From Immersiella caudata (Eukaryota; Ascomycota; Sordariomycetes; Sordariales; Lasiosphaeriaceae), in the NCBI GenBank assembly GCA_030512335.1, contig JAULSU010000001.1, positions 6,014,001 to 6,078,000 on the forward strand: DNA of 64,000 bases, given 5' to 3'. The notes under the pieces were generated by a model that was not told the origin of the DNA, searched no databases, and saw only the letters and a program-made list of their open reading frames with translations. Below, in pieces: positions 11,901 to 24,374 of this stretch. The number at the start of each line of letters is the position of its first letter. The stretch's first letter is position 1. A program made the translations under genes and the position numbers.

Positions 11901-14575
11901 GACTTGTTTGCGCCGTACACATCGCCGCATCCCCCAGGTATTAGTCTCGAAGCACAATGTATCTGTGAGTTTGGCTCGCCGTGCAAACTGCTGCGCGTCT
12001 CAAAATAGGAGGGACCTATGACCGACGAAGGAGCTCTGGTTATCTCCAGGAAATAACCCTGGCTCTTTCGGTAGCGGTTATGATTTGCCCCTGGCACCAC
12101 AGACCCAGCTATCCCGAACACGCGCCGTGTACCTGGTACCCGCTGCGCCCGCAGAGAATAGCAGCGTTGGCAGGTTGCTGCTAACACCGGCCCGAGCGAG
12201 GACTGACAGGCAGGGGTTCCGTCAGGGCAGAATCGGATTCATCGACGACATGGTACGCCTTGGAAGAGCGTCGCATTGCATGGTGCTGTTTGCGATAGGC
12301 TATTTACCCAAATCGACATCGACAGGCGGAAACTTCCATTCTGCTGGACGAGCGTCATCTTTTTGCTCAGAAGCTTTCACATGTACACACAAAAAAACAC
12401 ATCTCACCAACTCGTGCAGTTGGACTGCTGGACAGGTTTCTTCTCGGAGCGATTGGCGGATGGCGGTGTGATGCGTCAAACTTCGCTCTGGCAGCGCGGC
12501 GAATGGGATGGCCAGATTGAAGTGAGTTTGCTGCGCAGTTCGTCCAGAGCTCCGTCTGATGGTAAGACACCTCCTGCATGGAGTGACCGGAGAAAACTCA
12601 GGGCTAAGTTCCCGGACAGCACCGAAAAGGCTAGCCCGCACACTCCGCCGATGGCGTATTCGTTCGGCGTGCTTCAGCAGAAGCAAGATAGGAGAGGAAG
12701 GCAGCCGAAAACCCTAAAGCCCGGCAATGCCTCCCGACCCCCAGGATCGCATCCGCTACAGAGGCGGATGGTGGGTGCAAGATGGAAGCCGACATGAAGC
12801 CCAGAGGAGACAGTATCTTTACCGTTTTCTTCACACCCCTGTCTTTGTTGATGATAACCGACTGAACTGCTACGTAGGGTGCTGCGTAAGGCAACCTGCC
12901 CTGAGGCAGGAGCGAAAGCAAAACAAACTTGTATATGTGTGTTCCCTTGACGCAGTACCAGCACTGTAATCTATCCTGCAGCTCTCCAATCTGTCATATA
13001 TTCGTAAACCCTTCCGGATATTTCGCTGGCAACTCGATACGAGGCAACCAACTCGCAAGGACAACTGGAACCCTCGAGCCTCGAGATGCACCGCAGTGGG
13101 GCCATCACATGCAGCAGTGTAGCCTGATGAGCTCAACCTCGATTCTCATCTCACGACGAATTCCTCTTGGTAGCAAGAACGAACCGTTTCTCAAGCCACT
13201 CCGCCTCTACTGGGAACTGGTGGCGTACCGTAGCAACCGCCGACCGCGAGACCTCCGCAACGGGTCCTCAGCCGAGGATTCAGGTTCGTCGGGAGGTAGA
13301 AATGTTCAACAAGCACTTGTTCCTTGTCAAGCTGCAAAGATCCACAACAGTGCGGGCCAGGAGTGAGGGGCCTCCCGCCGGTCCGGCCTCATCGGACAAT
13401 GACGCACTACCAGCTGACAGGCCAAGCCAAAAACTTGAAATGTCTGGCCGCAGGGTCTCCACCCAGCAGGTCCGCCGTGTTCAACACGACACAGCGCCGC
13501 CAGGCGCCGGGTCGCGTATTGATTGTCGGCACAAAGTTCTTTCGGGGGCCGAAGGGTGCGCTCCGTCCCGAGCTCCACAGAAGTAGACATTGGGACCAAC
13601 GTCGTCGGTCGTTACCATATTCAACAGCAGCCAATTCCTCTCAGCGCAATCCACCCAGTTTTTATCTCATTTCCGAGCAACCTGACGGCACGGTAAAATG
13701 GACAGTTTCTCAGCGGCCGAACCCCATCATTTCACAGTGTGAATACTAAGCCGTGGCTGGTTATCGCCATTTCGAAAACAGGGCACGACGCAAGGAGGTT
13801 GCTTTCGGGCAGCTCTCCCACACTGGTTAAACGGAGGCATAGGCCAATCAACGGCAGCTTCCATCCCGATGCTTGATTTGCAACACTTTATCTGAGCCTC
13901 CAACCTGGCGTGAATAGTCGCAAGTTGGAGGAGAGGACGGTCTGGTTTTGCCAGTATTCTTGGAAGTGGGGGTCGCATTCCAGAGGAATCGTTCTCTGGG
14001 ACGCAACGGCCAGGAGACGTCGGCTCCAGGCTCGACCTGTGTCAGTGGGTGACAATCTTTAAGATTGCGAGAATCCCACGTTCGAAAGGGCATCTGCACA
14101 TCTGCCAACACCCATGTCCTGTCAAAGCGCCGAGCGGCCCGGTGGAAAGACTCCGGGGCCGATCGTTGACAAGCGCCTTCTTCAGCTCTCCATGAGAGCC
14201 GCATCTCAAACTCTCCAGCCAATTTTGGACACCGCTGTGTGTCCTGCCAAGTAGTGTACGCAGAGAGACAAGCTGGATGCATGGCCAGCACGCGTTCTTG
14301 TTGAACAACGCTGGACAGCCGCCTCAGAGGTAGATGTTCACCAGGGTATCAGGCTCCCGTCTAGGATACGCTTGAGCCTACACCGCACTACAAAAAGCTT
14401 CCTGCCGTGGGTGCTGAAGTTCGCCTCATACAGACGGCCACTTCCAAGGAATTCTCGAAACCCGCTGAATTCTTCTGGTGCCGCGGTCTCAATATCACCA
14501 ACATGGCCTCGGTCGCATTGCCGCGACGTGGTCAACTTGCCGGGACACTTCAATCACCATTGGCTGAAGAATCGC

Positions 14576-14589
14576 GGGGGGGGGGGGGG
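14576..14589 (+). repeat. 14-nt G homopolymer
   Basis: Fourteen consecutive G on the plus strand, the longest mononucleotide run I noticed in the window. It is not in a supported gene. Its exact length may be a sequencing approximation. Confidence 0.85.
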
Positions 14590-16122
14590 CGATCAAGGCA
14601 TAAAAGAAGCGTTGTGGCTGGGCCATCGCGAGTCTGCATTGGTCAAGGCCTCAGGGCGGTTAGAAGGTCCTCTACCATTGCCATGTTCCAAATAAGGAAC
14701 AATGCTGACGCTCCGCTCCGCATGGATCATCCCGCAGACGTCGCCGCATAGCAACAAGACGCCGCTGCCCAAGGCGATTGAGACCAATAGAAGGAAGAGT
14801 TGATGGCTTGCATGGAGACGACACATCCCCACGCGGATCCGTGGAGATGAACTCTACAACCAGATTCTACCCGGCAAACGGAAGATCTTCCACATTCTCA
14901 GCAGGCACACAAGACTGTCGGTTGATCCGCGCCGAGTCGACCAAGCTGCCGGTTCCGCGTGGCCCTTCGGGGTCGAGACCAGAACGGGTAGCAGCACAGG
15001 ACGTGATATCGCCTCGAGAATACGCATCGAACAGCCAATCTATCTCGTACATGTATCCCGCATCGCATGCCGCTCGTCTCACGGAGTAGCGGGAGGCTGC
15101 GGGCCTGAGACACCGGGACGCTGCAGTATGACTCGAGTCCGGCCAGACGAAGACTTAACCGCGCGAACGTTGTTCGTGGCTCGTGTATCTGCTGACGTGC
15201 TGTGTGCGCACGCCAGCCATCTCGAATTTCGTCACTCTCGGCCTTTTGCTCGAGCTGTTCTGCACCAGAGGTCAATCTGAACAGGAAACGCTTATTGCAC
15301 ATCGACCGGCTGAATTGACCAAAAACTCGTCGGCGGCATTGACAATGCTCGGTCGCTCACCATATCCAATGACGGCGCAAGGACGCCTTTGACCACTATA
15401 CCTGACCAAGGCCTTGCCGATGCGATGGTTGGCCGAGCTTGGCCCACGACACAACCGCTATTGGCCTCGGCCTTGCGTCTTGCTGCCGAACAGCCTCTCG
15501 TTCCTTCGTTGCCAGGTGTAAGTATTGGCAATATTATTATTCCGATATACCAGCCTTGTTTGACCTTGGTTGGCCATCTAACACATCCAGGAGCTGTGGC
15601 TCCGATGACCGCGATCCGGTTTTCTTGGCGGGATATGAAATCAAGCTTTGAGGCCCCAGGGTGGAGCAGCAATGTCCCACTTGCGGCATGCCAGTTGCCC
15701 GTTGGATTGGGGAGGCATGGGAGGGTAGCTTGGTGCTGCTTTGGGTAATCCGTATCTGAGTGGCCACTCGTCTTTCACAATGAAGCTCACCACACACGGC
15801 GTGGCAACCTGACGTTGTCGATCATGGAGCATGGACCATACCATTCCCATTCTCTCCAAACTTGGCTCTGCCTCTGTTCTGTGCGGCCCGGGACTTCGCG
15901 GGTGTGGCGTCCGTTGGTGGTAGTGTAGCCCACTCCCCCTGACCCCTTGTTGGCGGCAGGCCCGCAAGCACTGGTTGGACAACGGTTTCAGCCTCACGCC
16001 CTTTCTTCAGCGGTGTGCACTTTCAGCGCGTCTGAGACACTCATCAGCGTGGTGCTCGGTCGGCAGTCTCGCGGGCATCTAATATCACCTCAGACACTCA
16101 CGCATGCGGCCACATCGCGCAG

Positions 16123-16175
16123 CTTCTCTTCTCTCTCTCTCTTTCTCTCTCTCTCTCAGCTCCCCCTTCCCCTTT
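16123..16175 (+). repeat. CT-rich pyrimidine tract
   Basis: Almost pure pyrimidine, mostly (CT)n with TTT interruptions, followed by more C/T-rich sequence to about 16190. Such tracts are common just upstream of fungal start codons, but no convincing gene begins after it. Confidence 0.75.
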
Positions 16176-18354
16176 TCAGCTTTTTTGATGTGAGCGGGTC
16201 CTTTTCGTTTCTTTTCTTTTTTTGGGGGTTCCCGGTTTGCTTACTAGCCATCGGGAAGGGCGGTGATTCGTTGATAAGAGAGACACAAGGTTTCGGAGAG
16301 GGCAAATGACGAGGCTGAGCTACTAGTTCTGGCTAGTTGCTCGCACCTGGTCGGCTGGTCGCTGGAGGTCGGGCGCCGTCGTGGCTTGGCCCGGTTCGTG
16401 GGACGTTTTCGTGCGGCGCTGAGGAGGCGCGACCGTGGTGATGAGGGTTGGTGGCTATAGGGGGGGTAGATGAGATTGAGGATCAGTTCGTGGGGGTCAG
16501 ACCGTGCGTCTTTTCGTTGTGCTGGAGTGCAAAATGTCGGCTGTGGCAGATGTGATGGGCTGCGGAATGATCCAGCCTCAGACTGCGGTGCTCTGAGTGT
16601 TGAGAAGCACCTATGAATGAGGTTGAGGTCAGGTTGGAGCTGGTACTTTGGACAGTGGAGATACGTCTGTCTGCCTTGACTCGTTGGGCACTCGCCCCAT
16701 GTATCTCGAAGACGAGACTCGGGCTGTTGACAGCTCCAAGTGGCATTATCTGGCATTCGCCATCACGGAACAACCGTCTCGCGGTAACGGGGGTTATCAC
16801 AGAGGGCTGACGGCTGCTTTTGCCCTGAGTGAAGTTGCCGTCCATCGTTGGACCGTCAGCTTCCTAGCCAGGAGCGCATACGTGCCATAGCTCTCCAGAG
16901 TACATTCTATGCTCTTCATGCCTCAACATAGGCCCAAGCTGATAAGCCATGTAGCCATATTCACTCAGCATAAGTATCGCCTTCCTCATGCGTCCCCGTT
17001 CCCAAAGATACTTTATTTCTGTTTGCTTGCAAGACCATTCGAGTCACCAGCTACCCCCTCCCCAACGAGATATCTAGAGTATATCTCATAACAGTAGTTT
17101 GGTACCCGTGCCTTGAGTAACCAGAAACCCCCGCCCTCATCCGTATTGCGATATATCTTACTAGTGTAGCTTGACATCCTTTGAATAAAGCATCCCAGGC
17201 ATGCCTAAGGTGGGCCATAGGGGGCTTTTGCTACATCTTATGGGGATCACTTTGTATTCAGTATCATCTTGGATCCTAAATTCCTCCAGGCTGCCAGGAC
17301 TTACATTTGACAGCTGGTTTTCCTCAGGCCCAGGGGTGGCGCGGGGTCAACTTTCTTCATTCTCCTCCTCTCGGTCGCTAGCAGGATAGATGGCCTCCCC
17401 TACACACTCGCCAGTCTGAAGGAGCTGCTCGCCGTAAGCTGTCTCTTGGCTATACACTTGCGACTTACTGTTACTAATGTTTTCTCTCGCTCTTTTCTCT
17501 TGTCTTGCCATTGTAGAGAAAGTGTTAAAAAATATTGACACTCAAGTCATCCATCTGTGAGGGTACAAACTGTGCACGGCTCTGAGCTAGGTGCCACATA
17601 CTGCAGCAGTGGGCATGGGGTCCGGGCGGTTCAAAGCGCTTGGTTGTGAAGGTTCTTGGAAAAGCAAGGGAGCTCAGTAAAGATAGAATTTGGACCGAGT
17701 GGGATGGATGAACAGCTTCGGGCGAGGCACTTGTTATGGATATCAGCTGTCACGACACTAGAGTCTTGGATACGCGGAGTGATTGGAACTTATGGGATCC
17801 ACGGGTAACGCACGAGAAGACAGTGGGTAGTGTCTCCGGCAAATGGAGGGGGACCTCTGAGGCTAACAACCACACACGATATTCAGCTAGGTAGCGTGTA
17901 TGTGTCCGAGCCTTCTGCCTCGAGTTTCCCAGCCGTCAACAGCATGCGAGTTCGAAACACGAATACCTGTGAAGAGCTATTCCGTGTTTATGTAGTCTCT
18001 TGTCGCGGTCACTGGATGTGGCGCTGGTGAGGGAACTGTTGCCTTGGACTATTGTAACAACTTAGTCCGTCTTATTTCCTCCCTCCTGCCTAGTAAAATG
18101 CTCTCAGCTGTCTGGATGTATGAACTGAGGAAAACCTTTCTATTCATATTAACACGCCAACAGAGGTTCCACAGATCTCCAACATGCGGCCCCTATTCTG
18201 TATCCCCGATTGAACAAAACATTCATCAACAGACCCCCGAATCATCCCTCCAAAACAAACCGCCTCTCTTTCCTGAGATCAAAGCTTTGAAGGGGTGGGC
18301 CAGTGAAGAGTGCCTGCAAAACAAAAAAAAAACAGAAAAAAAGGATAGAACTGG

Positions 18355-18442
18355 TGCCTATTACTGGAATCGAACCAGTGATCTTTGCATGTGCCCGATG
18401 GAAGGATACAAGTGCAACGCATTACCACTGTGCTAAACAGGC
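18355..18442 (-). tRNA. tRNA-Thr (anticodon TGT) with 16-nt intron
   Basis: An 88-nt gene: 72 nt of mature tRNA plus a 16-nt intron starting after position 37. The acceptor GCCTGTT pairs with AATAGGC (one G-U). The D arm is GCACAGTGGTAATGC. The anticodon stem TTGCA/TGCAA flanks loop CTTGTA plus one base after the intron, giving TGT. The T arm CTGG-TTCGATT-CCAG is canonical. The three bases after the discriminator happen to read CCA, although eukaryotes add CCA post-transcriptionally. Confidence 0.93.
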
Positions 18443-19145
18443 TTGTTTTGATGATTCCATGCCTAAAATTTGGCCATATGATCTAGTATCGCCACAGCGA
18501 AGGGTGTTGGGATAAAGGGGCTTGTTGCGAAGCTTATTGGGGAACAGGCCATCATGAGAACCGCCGTCAACGTCAACATGTCGTGATATTTTTGCCCCAA
18601 CGATCAAAATTCCGCTCATGTATAAGTTTGAGATAATAGAGATGACGCGCGCACCAGGGGTGTATAGAACTCGAAACGTGCGAAGCTGGCAAAGTCCGCG
18701 CTTTTATCGCTTTCGCGGGTTTGATTTCAGCCCTCGGCACTAATACGATGCGTGCAATCAATCCTTTGCACAACACGCCCGGGTGAACTGAGGAATGCCA
18801 GGCACGAGTCTCCCTAGTGTTGAGTTCCTGAAAACCTGGCAACGACCCCTAACACGGCGTCCTTGAGTCTATTCACGTCACGGGAACGGGAGAAGGAGAG
18901 GCTTGTTTGGCAGTGTAAATACCATGATATTTGAAGGGTATGCGAAAAGCGCGACTGGATCTGTATGTAGGTAAGCATTCGTAATTCATTCTTACCTTGT
19001 GGTCAACATTGCCCCTATTGTTTTGTTGACCCGGCATTTCCTTGCCCCAAAAAGGGTACCAGGGATGCGAAACCAGGCATACCGGGAGCGTAGAGTATGG
19101 TCTTATATGCGTGTGGTATATTTTCTATCTTTCCTAGTCCACGCC
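18443..19145. other. intergenic, no supported gene
   Basis: I see no coding signal. The right part is probably the 3' UTR of the MFS gene, which ends at 19146 on the minus strand. Confidence 0.5.
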
Positions 19146-20645
19146 TCAGAATGCCACCCACAACTTTCTCCAGCCCACGATCGACACCTTCGCCAAAAGG
19201 AACGTCACCATCGATCCAACATAAAACGTCCCAGTGAGTACGATAAGGCCCCAATATTCTCCCTTATTCGACTCGACCACCTTACCTGCAATGGGTATGC
19301 CGATCAGCACCGCAATTGACACGATCGTGTAGCATGTCGCGTAGTATCTCCCGTAGTGCTGCGTCCTACATAGTCTCCCGATCGCAACGGGGACCATGCT
19401 GATGTTGCACCCGCTCGTGAAGCCAAACACCAGTGCGAACACGATGATTCCCGCCTTGGTGTGCCCTAATGGCAGCCAAACACCAAAGCAGGCTATGATG
19501 GTCACAAGTACCGAAATCATGTTGGTGTTGAATGGCCCGATTCTATCGGCCCAGTAACCCGGAAGCACACGTCCGAATACGGAACCCGTGTTGAGTATGG
19601 TGATGATATCGAAGCTGAAGGAGTGGCTAAATCCCTTGTTGAGGACGTAGCTCGACAAGTACGTCAGTGGAATGAACAGCGCGAATTCGAGCATAAAGAC
19701 GGCGATGGTCGTCAAGGCGAACGCCTTGTTCTTGAAGATGCGGACGTCAGGGTGAACGCTCGCGTTTGGGGCGGGCGGGAGACGGGAGCGGATGAGGAAG
19801 TTGGCGACAATAGTGACGGCAAAGCAGAGGAAGGCGAGGATCCGGATTCCCCAAGCCCAACCGACAGAGGTGAAGAGACGCTGCAGCATCAGGGGGAAGA
19901 TGATGCCACCGACTGAGCCGGCCGTGCTGGAGATGCCTGTTGCGAAGCCGCGGCGAGCCCGGAAGAAGTGGCCGATGGCGGCGATGGAAGGGGTGAATAG
20001 GAGTGAACTGGCGAGGCCGCTGAGGATCCCAAAGGCGAGGAGGAAGTGCCAGTACTCATAGCTGATGCTGAGCAGCATCAAACTCACGGCTAGGCACGCA
20101 GTACCGGACATGATAAGATACCGCGGCCCATACTTGTCGAAGAGCGGGCCGACGTAGATGCCGAGGAAGAAGCTGATGAAGGTGTAGAGGGAGAAGATCC
20201 ATCCGATCGTGCCAGGGTCGTAGCTGGCCAGCTGGTTGCTCGAGACATAGGTCTGGAAGGTAGCGAGGATGTTCATGAGACCGAGAGCGGCAAACAAGGC
20301 CAACCAACAGCCAAAAACCACGAGCCAGGCCCGAACACCGCCCTCGGGGTACTCATTGTCGTCGATCTCGGAGAGAGGCGCTGCCTCGGACGCGCCATCA
20401 AATCGTGATGAGGCCCCGTCGGATGTTGCCGAGACAGGCTCGGTCGAATCTTTTGGCGACTTCTCGGTACTGGACTTGTGGCCGGAATTGGATGTCGGGA
20501 TAATGGCGATAGGAGCTGTGATTCCTGCGGCCGTCAGATCGATGTCGGGACCGGGGATGGCGGTCGGTCGTGGGGCCGTCTTGGCGCCATTCTGTCTCCG
20601 GCCAGCGGAATCCGCATCCAAGCTCAACGCCCATTTCTCGTCCAT
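19146..20645 (-). CDS. MFS transporter, monocarboxylate-transporter (MCT/Mch) type
   Basis: Intronless, 499 aa. A hydrophilic N-tail of about 105 residues (Pro/Ser/Thr-rich, ending in an acidic DDNEYPEGG) precedes twelve predicted membrane segments. EYPEGGVRAWLVVFGCW at the start of TM1 is the signature entry of fungal MCT-like carriers (Mch1-5 group), and GPLFDKYGPRYLIMSG between TM2 and TM3 is the MFS motif-A position. IGHFFRARRGFATGISS follows in the TM4-TM5 region, also typical. The middle loop is short. Characterised relatives include a riboflavin transporter (Mch5), but many carry other organic acids or have no known substrate. No biosynthetic neighbours suggest a cargo. The start at 20645 is the only ATG giving the complete N-tail. 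Confidence 0.9.
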   Translation of the reverse strand: MDEKWALSLDADSAGRRQNGAKTAPRPTAIPGPDIDLTAAGITAPIAIIPTSNSGHKSSTEKSPKDSTEPVSATSDGASSRFDGASEAAPLSEIDDNEYPEGGVRAWLVVFGCWLALFAALGLMNILATFQTYVSSNQLASYDPGTIGWIFSLYTFISFFLGIYVGPLFDKYGPRYLIMSGTACLAVSLMLLSISYEYWHFLLAFGILSGLASSLLFTPSIAAIGHFFRARRGFATGISSTAGSVGGIIFPLMLQRLFTSVGWAWGIRILAFLCFAVTIVANFLIRSRLPPAPNASVHPDVRIFKNKAFALTTIAVFMLEFALFIPLTYLSSYVLNKGFSHSFSFDIITILNTGSVFGRVLPGYWADRIGPFNTNMISVLVTIIACFGVWLPLGHTKAGIIVFALVFGFTSGCNISMVPVAIGRLCRTQHYGRYYATCYTIVSIAVLIGIPIAGKVVESNKGEYWGLIVLTGTFYVGSMVTFLLAKVSIVGWRKLWVAF

Positions 20646-22740
20646 TGTGGGGTGGGGTCAGAGGCCGCTATGTCGTTAATCTGCCTCTGAACCCGTCTCC
20701 CGGTGTCTCTGCGCGGCTCATGCCGTATATGTACCAGTGAACGCACAAGGTGTCATTACAATAGCGCAAGACGAGGAGGACCTGGGGAGGACGAGAAGAA
20801 GTAGGAAAATAAAGAGCCCGCAGCTCGGCCGGCACGGTGGAGGGGTCGGTGAGTAGTTTACGTTAGTGTGGGAAGAATGGAGACAGGAATGCACCTAGGC
20901 TGGTAGCCACGACCACGTTCCTTCTATCAAAAGACGCTCCTCGGGCTGGGGTTGTTTGCCGACATTGCATAGGTACCTAGGTCGGCCATCCATCCATACC
21001 ATAACACACCGCTTTGCGTCGTGCATTGCCCCGAGGAACCAAATGGTAATAAGGGGACGGGGGAACAGCCCGGATGCAGCACGTGTTGGTGGTTTGCTGG
21101 TGTCTTCATCCGCAAGTGCTACGTACCGTTCCTTCGGCTCTTCTAGACCCTGTGCCCATGCGCGGGTCTAGACTGGCTGGCCTTCAATTCTCCCCGCCTT
21201 TTTGCGGGCATCCCGCACTTTCCAGCACTTTCAATCTTCCCCCAGTCGGGGGGGACCTACAGGTTAATAAGGGAAGATATCCGGCCGGCTCCTCGCTAGA
21301 AAATAAGGCGCACCACCGCGATGGATGGCATCATTATTGGTGGCGTCGTGTTAACAAGAAGGACGGCTAAAATCCCAGGCACCCGCATGGCAGCTGTCCC
21401 GTTGGCACAACTTTGCACGAGCATCAACCTCTACACCACCTCACCTCTGGAAATCTCAACCCAATGATCCCCGCTAAGCGAGCAAAATTCCGGGATATTG
21501 GAGTTAGACCCTACCGGAATGTCAAAAACGGCTCAGCGTTTTGCGCTCGACGACATTACAGCTAGCGAGAAAGGGACCGCTGCAGATGTGTCCCAAGGCC
21601 TGAGTTCCTCGTTCGAATGCGGGGAATGCAACACTTGAGACAGACATGCCACAGCACACATCTGAGCGTAGTACGGATCCGTAAATCGGGTCTGGCTAAT
21701 TGTTGCTTATCCAGCAGGCCTCACCCGCCCCAATCGCCACACGTGAGGCTCCAAGTCTTAACTACACAGCTGGCGCATTCTGGAATTCGTTCGTGAGCGA
21801 GCCGCGACAGACGATAAGGCGAGCGGCGGTTAGGGCACAATATTGCTTGTCTCTGTCACTATGCATGCAATGCCGAAGCCAAGACGTTGCTGCCAAGGGG
21901 TCCTGAACTTCCTCAACCCACTCCACCTGGCCGCGACAACGACCTGCTATCAAATGGACAGGCGAGACCTTTCCCGCTCCTCTTTCCCGGGTCCTTGGCA
22001 TCACTGTTGCGTAGTCATATCTTGTTGTATTATGATAACTGAAGTCCAATGGAAGCCGGCTTCCCTCTTTGTCGCGGGGTGCCATTGCAGCTTCGCCGCG
22101 TAACCCGCTCCAGCAATGCCGGCCGACCGGCATTGTTGGCCGCGACGCAACATCGTGGCTTGGTGGAGAAATCGTGATGGCGTGTATGTCCGGCATCTCC
22201 CCGTATGCTGAAAGCACGGCTTGAGCTAATTCCAATACAACAGGGTTGCCCGTGTATCTCGAAATGCCACTTCCAAATCCAGGCAATGGGGATTGCTCCG
22301 GGAAATAATAGTGTCTTCCATACCTTTTGCAGAACAACCGCGGAGCCGCCAGAAAGGGTCCAGCTCAGACTATCCTGTGCATCACTGGATGAACAGATGA
22401 CGCTACCCACGACCGCTTCCTACTTCTCCGCTTGTTGGGGCATCTGCTGGGCAGGGTGTAGTATCCGATACCATGCAAGTGAACCGCTGGTGGTCCCTAT
22501 TGTCGAGTTGTTTTGTCGATATTCTACTGCGGGGGTAGCTCATCTTGCAGTGCTTCGTCTTGGCCGCCAAGAACCCAGAGCGAAGCCTGTTCATCAAAAT
22601 CGAAGGGGTCAATTGCGTTTGAATGGATGCAAAGAATAATCACGAGGGACGGTCGATCGTAGAAGTTGGTGTTAGTCGCCGGAGATACTGCTGCGACGGC
22701 TGAACATCTGTGGTGCCTCGGATCATCTCGTGTTGTCGCG
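20646..22740. other. intergenic, no supported gene
   Basis: About 2.1 kb between an MFS start and the end of WBP11. The left third should be the MFS promoter. A frame of 191 codons at 21762-22337 (minus) is the longest, but it has no domain-like pattern. Confidence 0.5.
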
Positions 22741-23666
22741 TCAACTCTCGTCTTCAGCATCCTCGACCATGGCCCTTCTCGAAGGAGCAGCGGCTTCTTG
22801 TCGATCCACGTCCACATAATCGCTGCTAGATGCCGCAGCCCCTCCGAGCCCCTGATGACCCGCCAAGTAACCCTCCTTCTCCAACCGGTCAGCCTCCTCG
22901 GGCTCTAACAGTCCCTGGCCCTTCACCTTATCGATCTTCATTCTGACCACTGTAGGCATAAATGCGCTAACAGCCTCCTTCTTGAGATCTCTGAGAACCG
23001 GTTTCGCCTCGTACACAGTCTTGGCCACCACTGGCGCGGCCGGTTCTGATCTCTGCCGCTGCCCAACGTCCCTCCCTTTGCCCTCCGCAAGTGGCTCCTG
23101 ATTCGCATTTGTTGCTTGCGCCGCGCGCCGCGCCCTGCGCTTCGCGTACCATTCATCCAATACCTCTTTCGGAATCGGGGGTGGTGTATCTCGCGGCATT
23201 GGTATCCTTCTCACATTGTCGGGCACGTCGCTGTCGCTGCTTTCTGCTTCGTCATCATCTCGACGCCGTTTCCCCAAAACACCGGAACCATCGTATCCTC
23301 CATGTCGCGAACCATAGCTTTTGAATTGTGGTGCCCTGTCGCCGAGCGCCTCGCGAGCCTTCTTCACGGCCTTGAGGTCCTTTTCAAGCGCCTCGAGCGC
23401 TTGCTCTTCGTGTGATGTGAGTTTCCCGCCACCCTCCTTGATAGCTTTCAAGTCGTTGATTTGTTTTTGAATGCGCTCTGGGTTGCGGGTGGCAAGCTTC
23501 TCGTCGCGCCGGGCTTGAAGGTCTGCCTTGCCTAGAGAGGTTTGTCAGTATCTGTCCAAAACGGGCAGCTGCGATGTCTGAGTCTGAAAATACCCTTCTT
23601 GATGGCTTTTGCCTTGTCTGCTTTATGCTGCGCCTGGACTGGGTTGTAGTTCTTCTCTTTCGCCAT
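22741..23666 (-). CDS. WW-domain-binding protein 11 (WBP11)-like splicing factor
   Basis: A 287-aa protein from exons 23594-23666 and 22741-23531; the intron 23532-23593 is GTATTT...TAG. The spliced N-terminus, MAKEKNYNPVQAQHKADKAK then KKGKADLQARRDEKLATRNP, is the conserved Wbp11 domain, extremely Lys/Arg-rich and helical. The rest is highly charged, with a KRRRDDDE nuclear-localisation-like stretch, a short proline motif (DTPPPIP) that could meet a WW or SH3 domain, and an Ala/Ser-rich end. WBP11 is a nuclear spliceosome-associated protein that helps pre-mRNA splicing; that role is from known relatives. The gene is divergent from dbf2 with about 700 bp between starts. Confidence 0.88.
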
Positions 23667-24374
23667 TTTGACCTAGGCTATAGCTCGACAACGAGGCAGG
23701 TGGGTCTGCTGCAGTGCTGTGTCGCTGTCGTTGCTCTGCAGGAAGGCGGCGGTGTACTGAAATGCCAATAGTCTGAGGTTTATCAGCTCAAGTGAAGGAG
23801 GTGTTGTGGGTTATTCCTTCAAGAGCTCTTGACCATCTGTCACGATTTCGTCGGCCGGGTTTTGCAGTGAGGCCAGCACAGGTATTCGCACGGCGCGCTT
23901 CGCGTGGGAGTAAATTCTAGACCGTTGATGGCTCGGGCGCCATTCGCCAAGACTTGCCCCGCGATTCCGATTCGGGTTGCTGCTCCAACTTTGTTGATTG
24001 CGCCCCGCCTCGTCATCACACCCAATCAATCCCCAGGGGCAGGAGCGTCAGGTCGAAACAACTTAAGCTTGACGGGCAATAACATCACATCGTCGTGCTG
24101 CGCACTCCCCATCCAGTTCACTCAGACAAGAGACATTCCCAGCATTGATCGCCAGCATTTATTTTGCACCGGCACTTGCACGGCCGACACACTGAGCTGC
24201 GAACCATTCGCTGCACCCACGGCAATCCATCACGGTCGCATCAATAATAACCCCTCCATCTATGCCTGCTCGCAGCCTGCAGGCGACCTGACCAGATCGA
24301 CGACATCCACACCGCAAGATTGGCCTTGGCACGATCCACCGTCCAGCACAGCAGCGACGTCGCAGCGCACCAAA
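23667..24374. promoter_or_regulatory. shared divergent promoter region WBP11 / dbf2
   Basis: 708 bp separate the two start codons. The dbf2 reading frame stays open upstream of its ATG to about 23904, but the translated sequence there has no family resemblance, so I treat it as 5' UTR. No specific factor-binding sites were assigned. Confidence 0.5.

Larger units (their letters stand above)
8968..18354. other. long gene-poor region (about 9.4 kb)
   Basis: No frame on either strand has recognisable domains, and I could not build a spliced gene. The longest open frames (about 120-220 codons, e.g. 11218-11871 plus and 16244-16756 minus) read as Arg/Ser/Pro/Gly-rich shadow peptides. The sequence is not AT-rich or obviously repetitive, unlike the 27-29 kb island. 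It holds the promoter of the 8967 gene, a run of 14 G at 14576 and a CT tract at 16123. Long noncoding RNAs or poorly conserved genes cannot be excluded. Confidence 0.5.

Noticed and set aside
16244..16845. Overlapping minus-strand frames of 120-170 codons after the CT tract
   Set aside because: The orientation is opposite to that expected from the CT-rich leader, and no conserved motif is visible.
23904..24374. Upstream in-frame extension of dbf2
   Set aside because: The frame is open but the translation has no kinase-family resemblance, and the ATG at 24375 gives a normal start.
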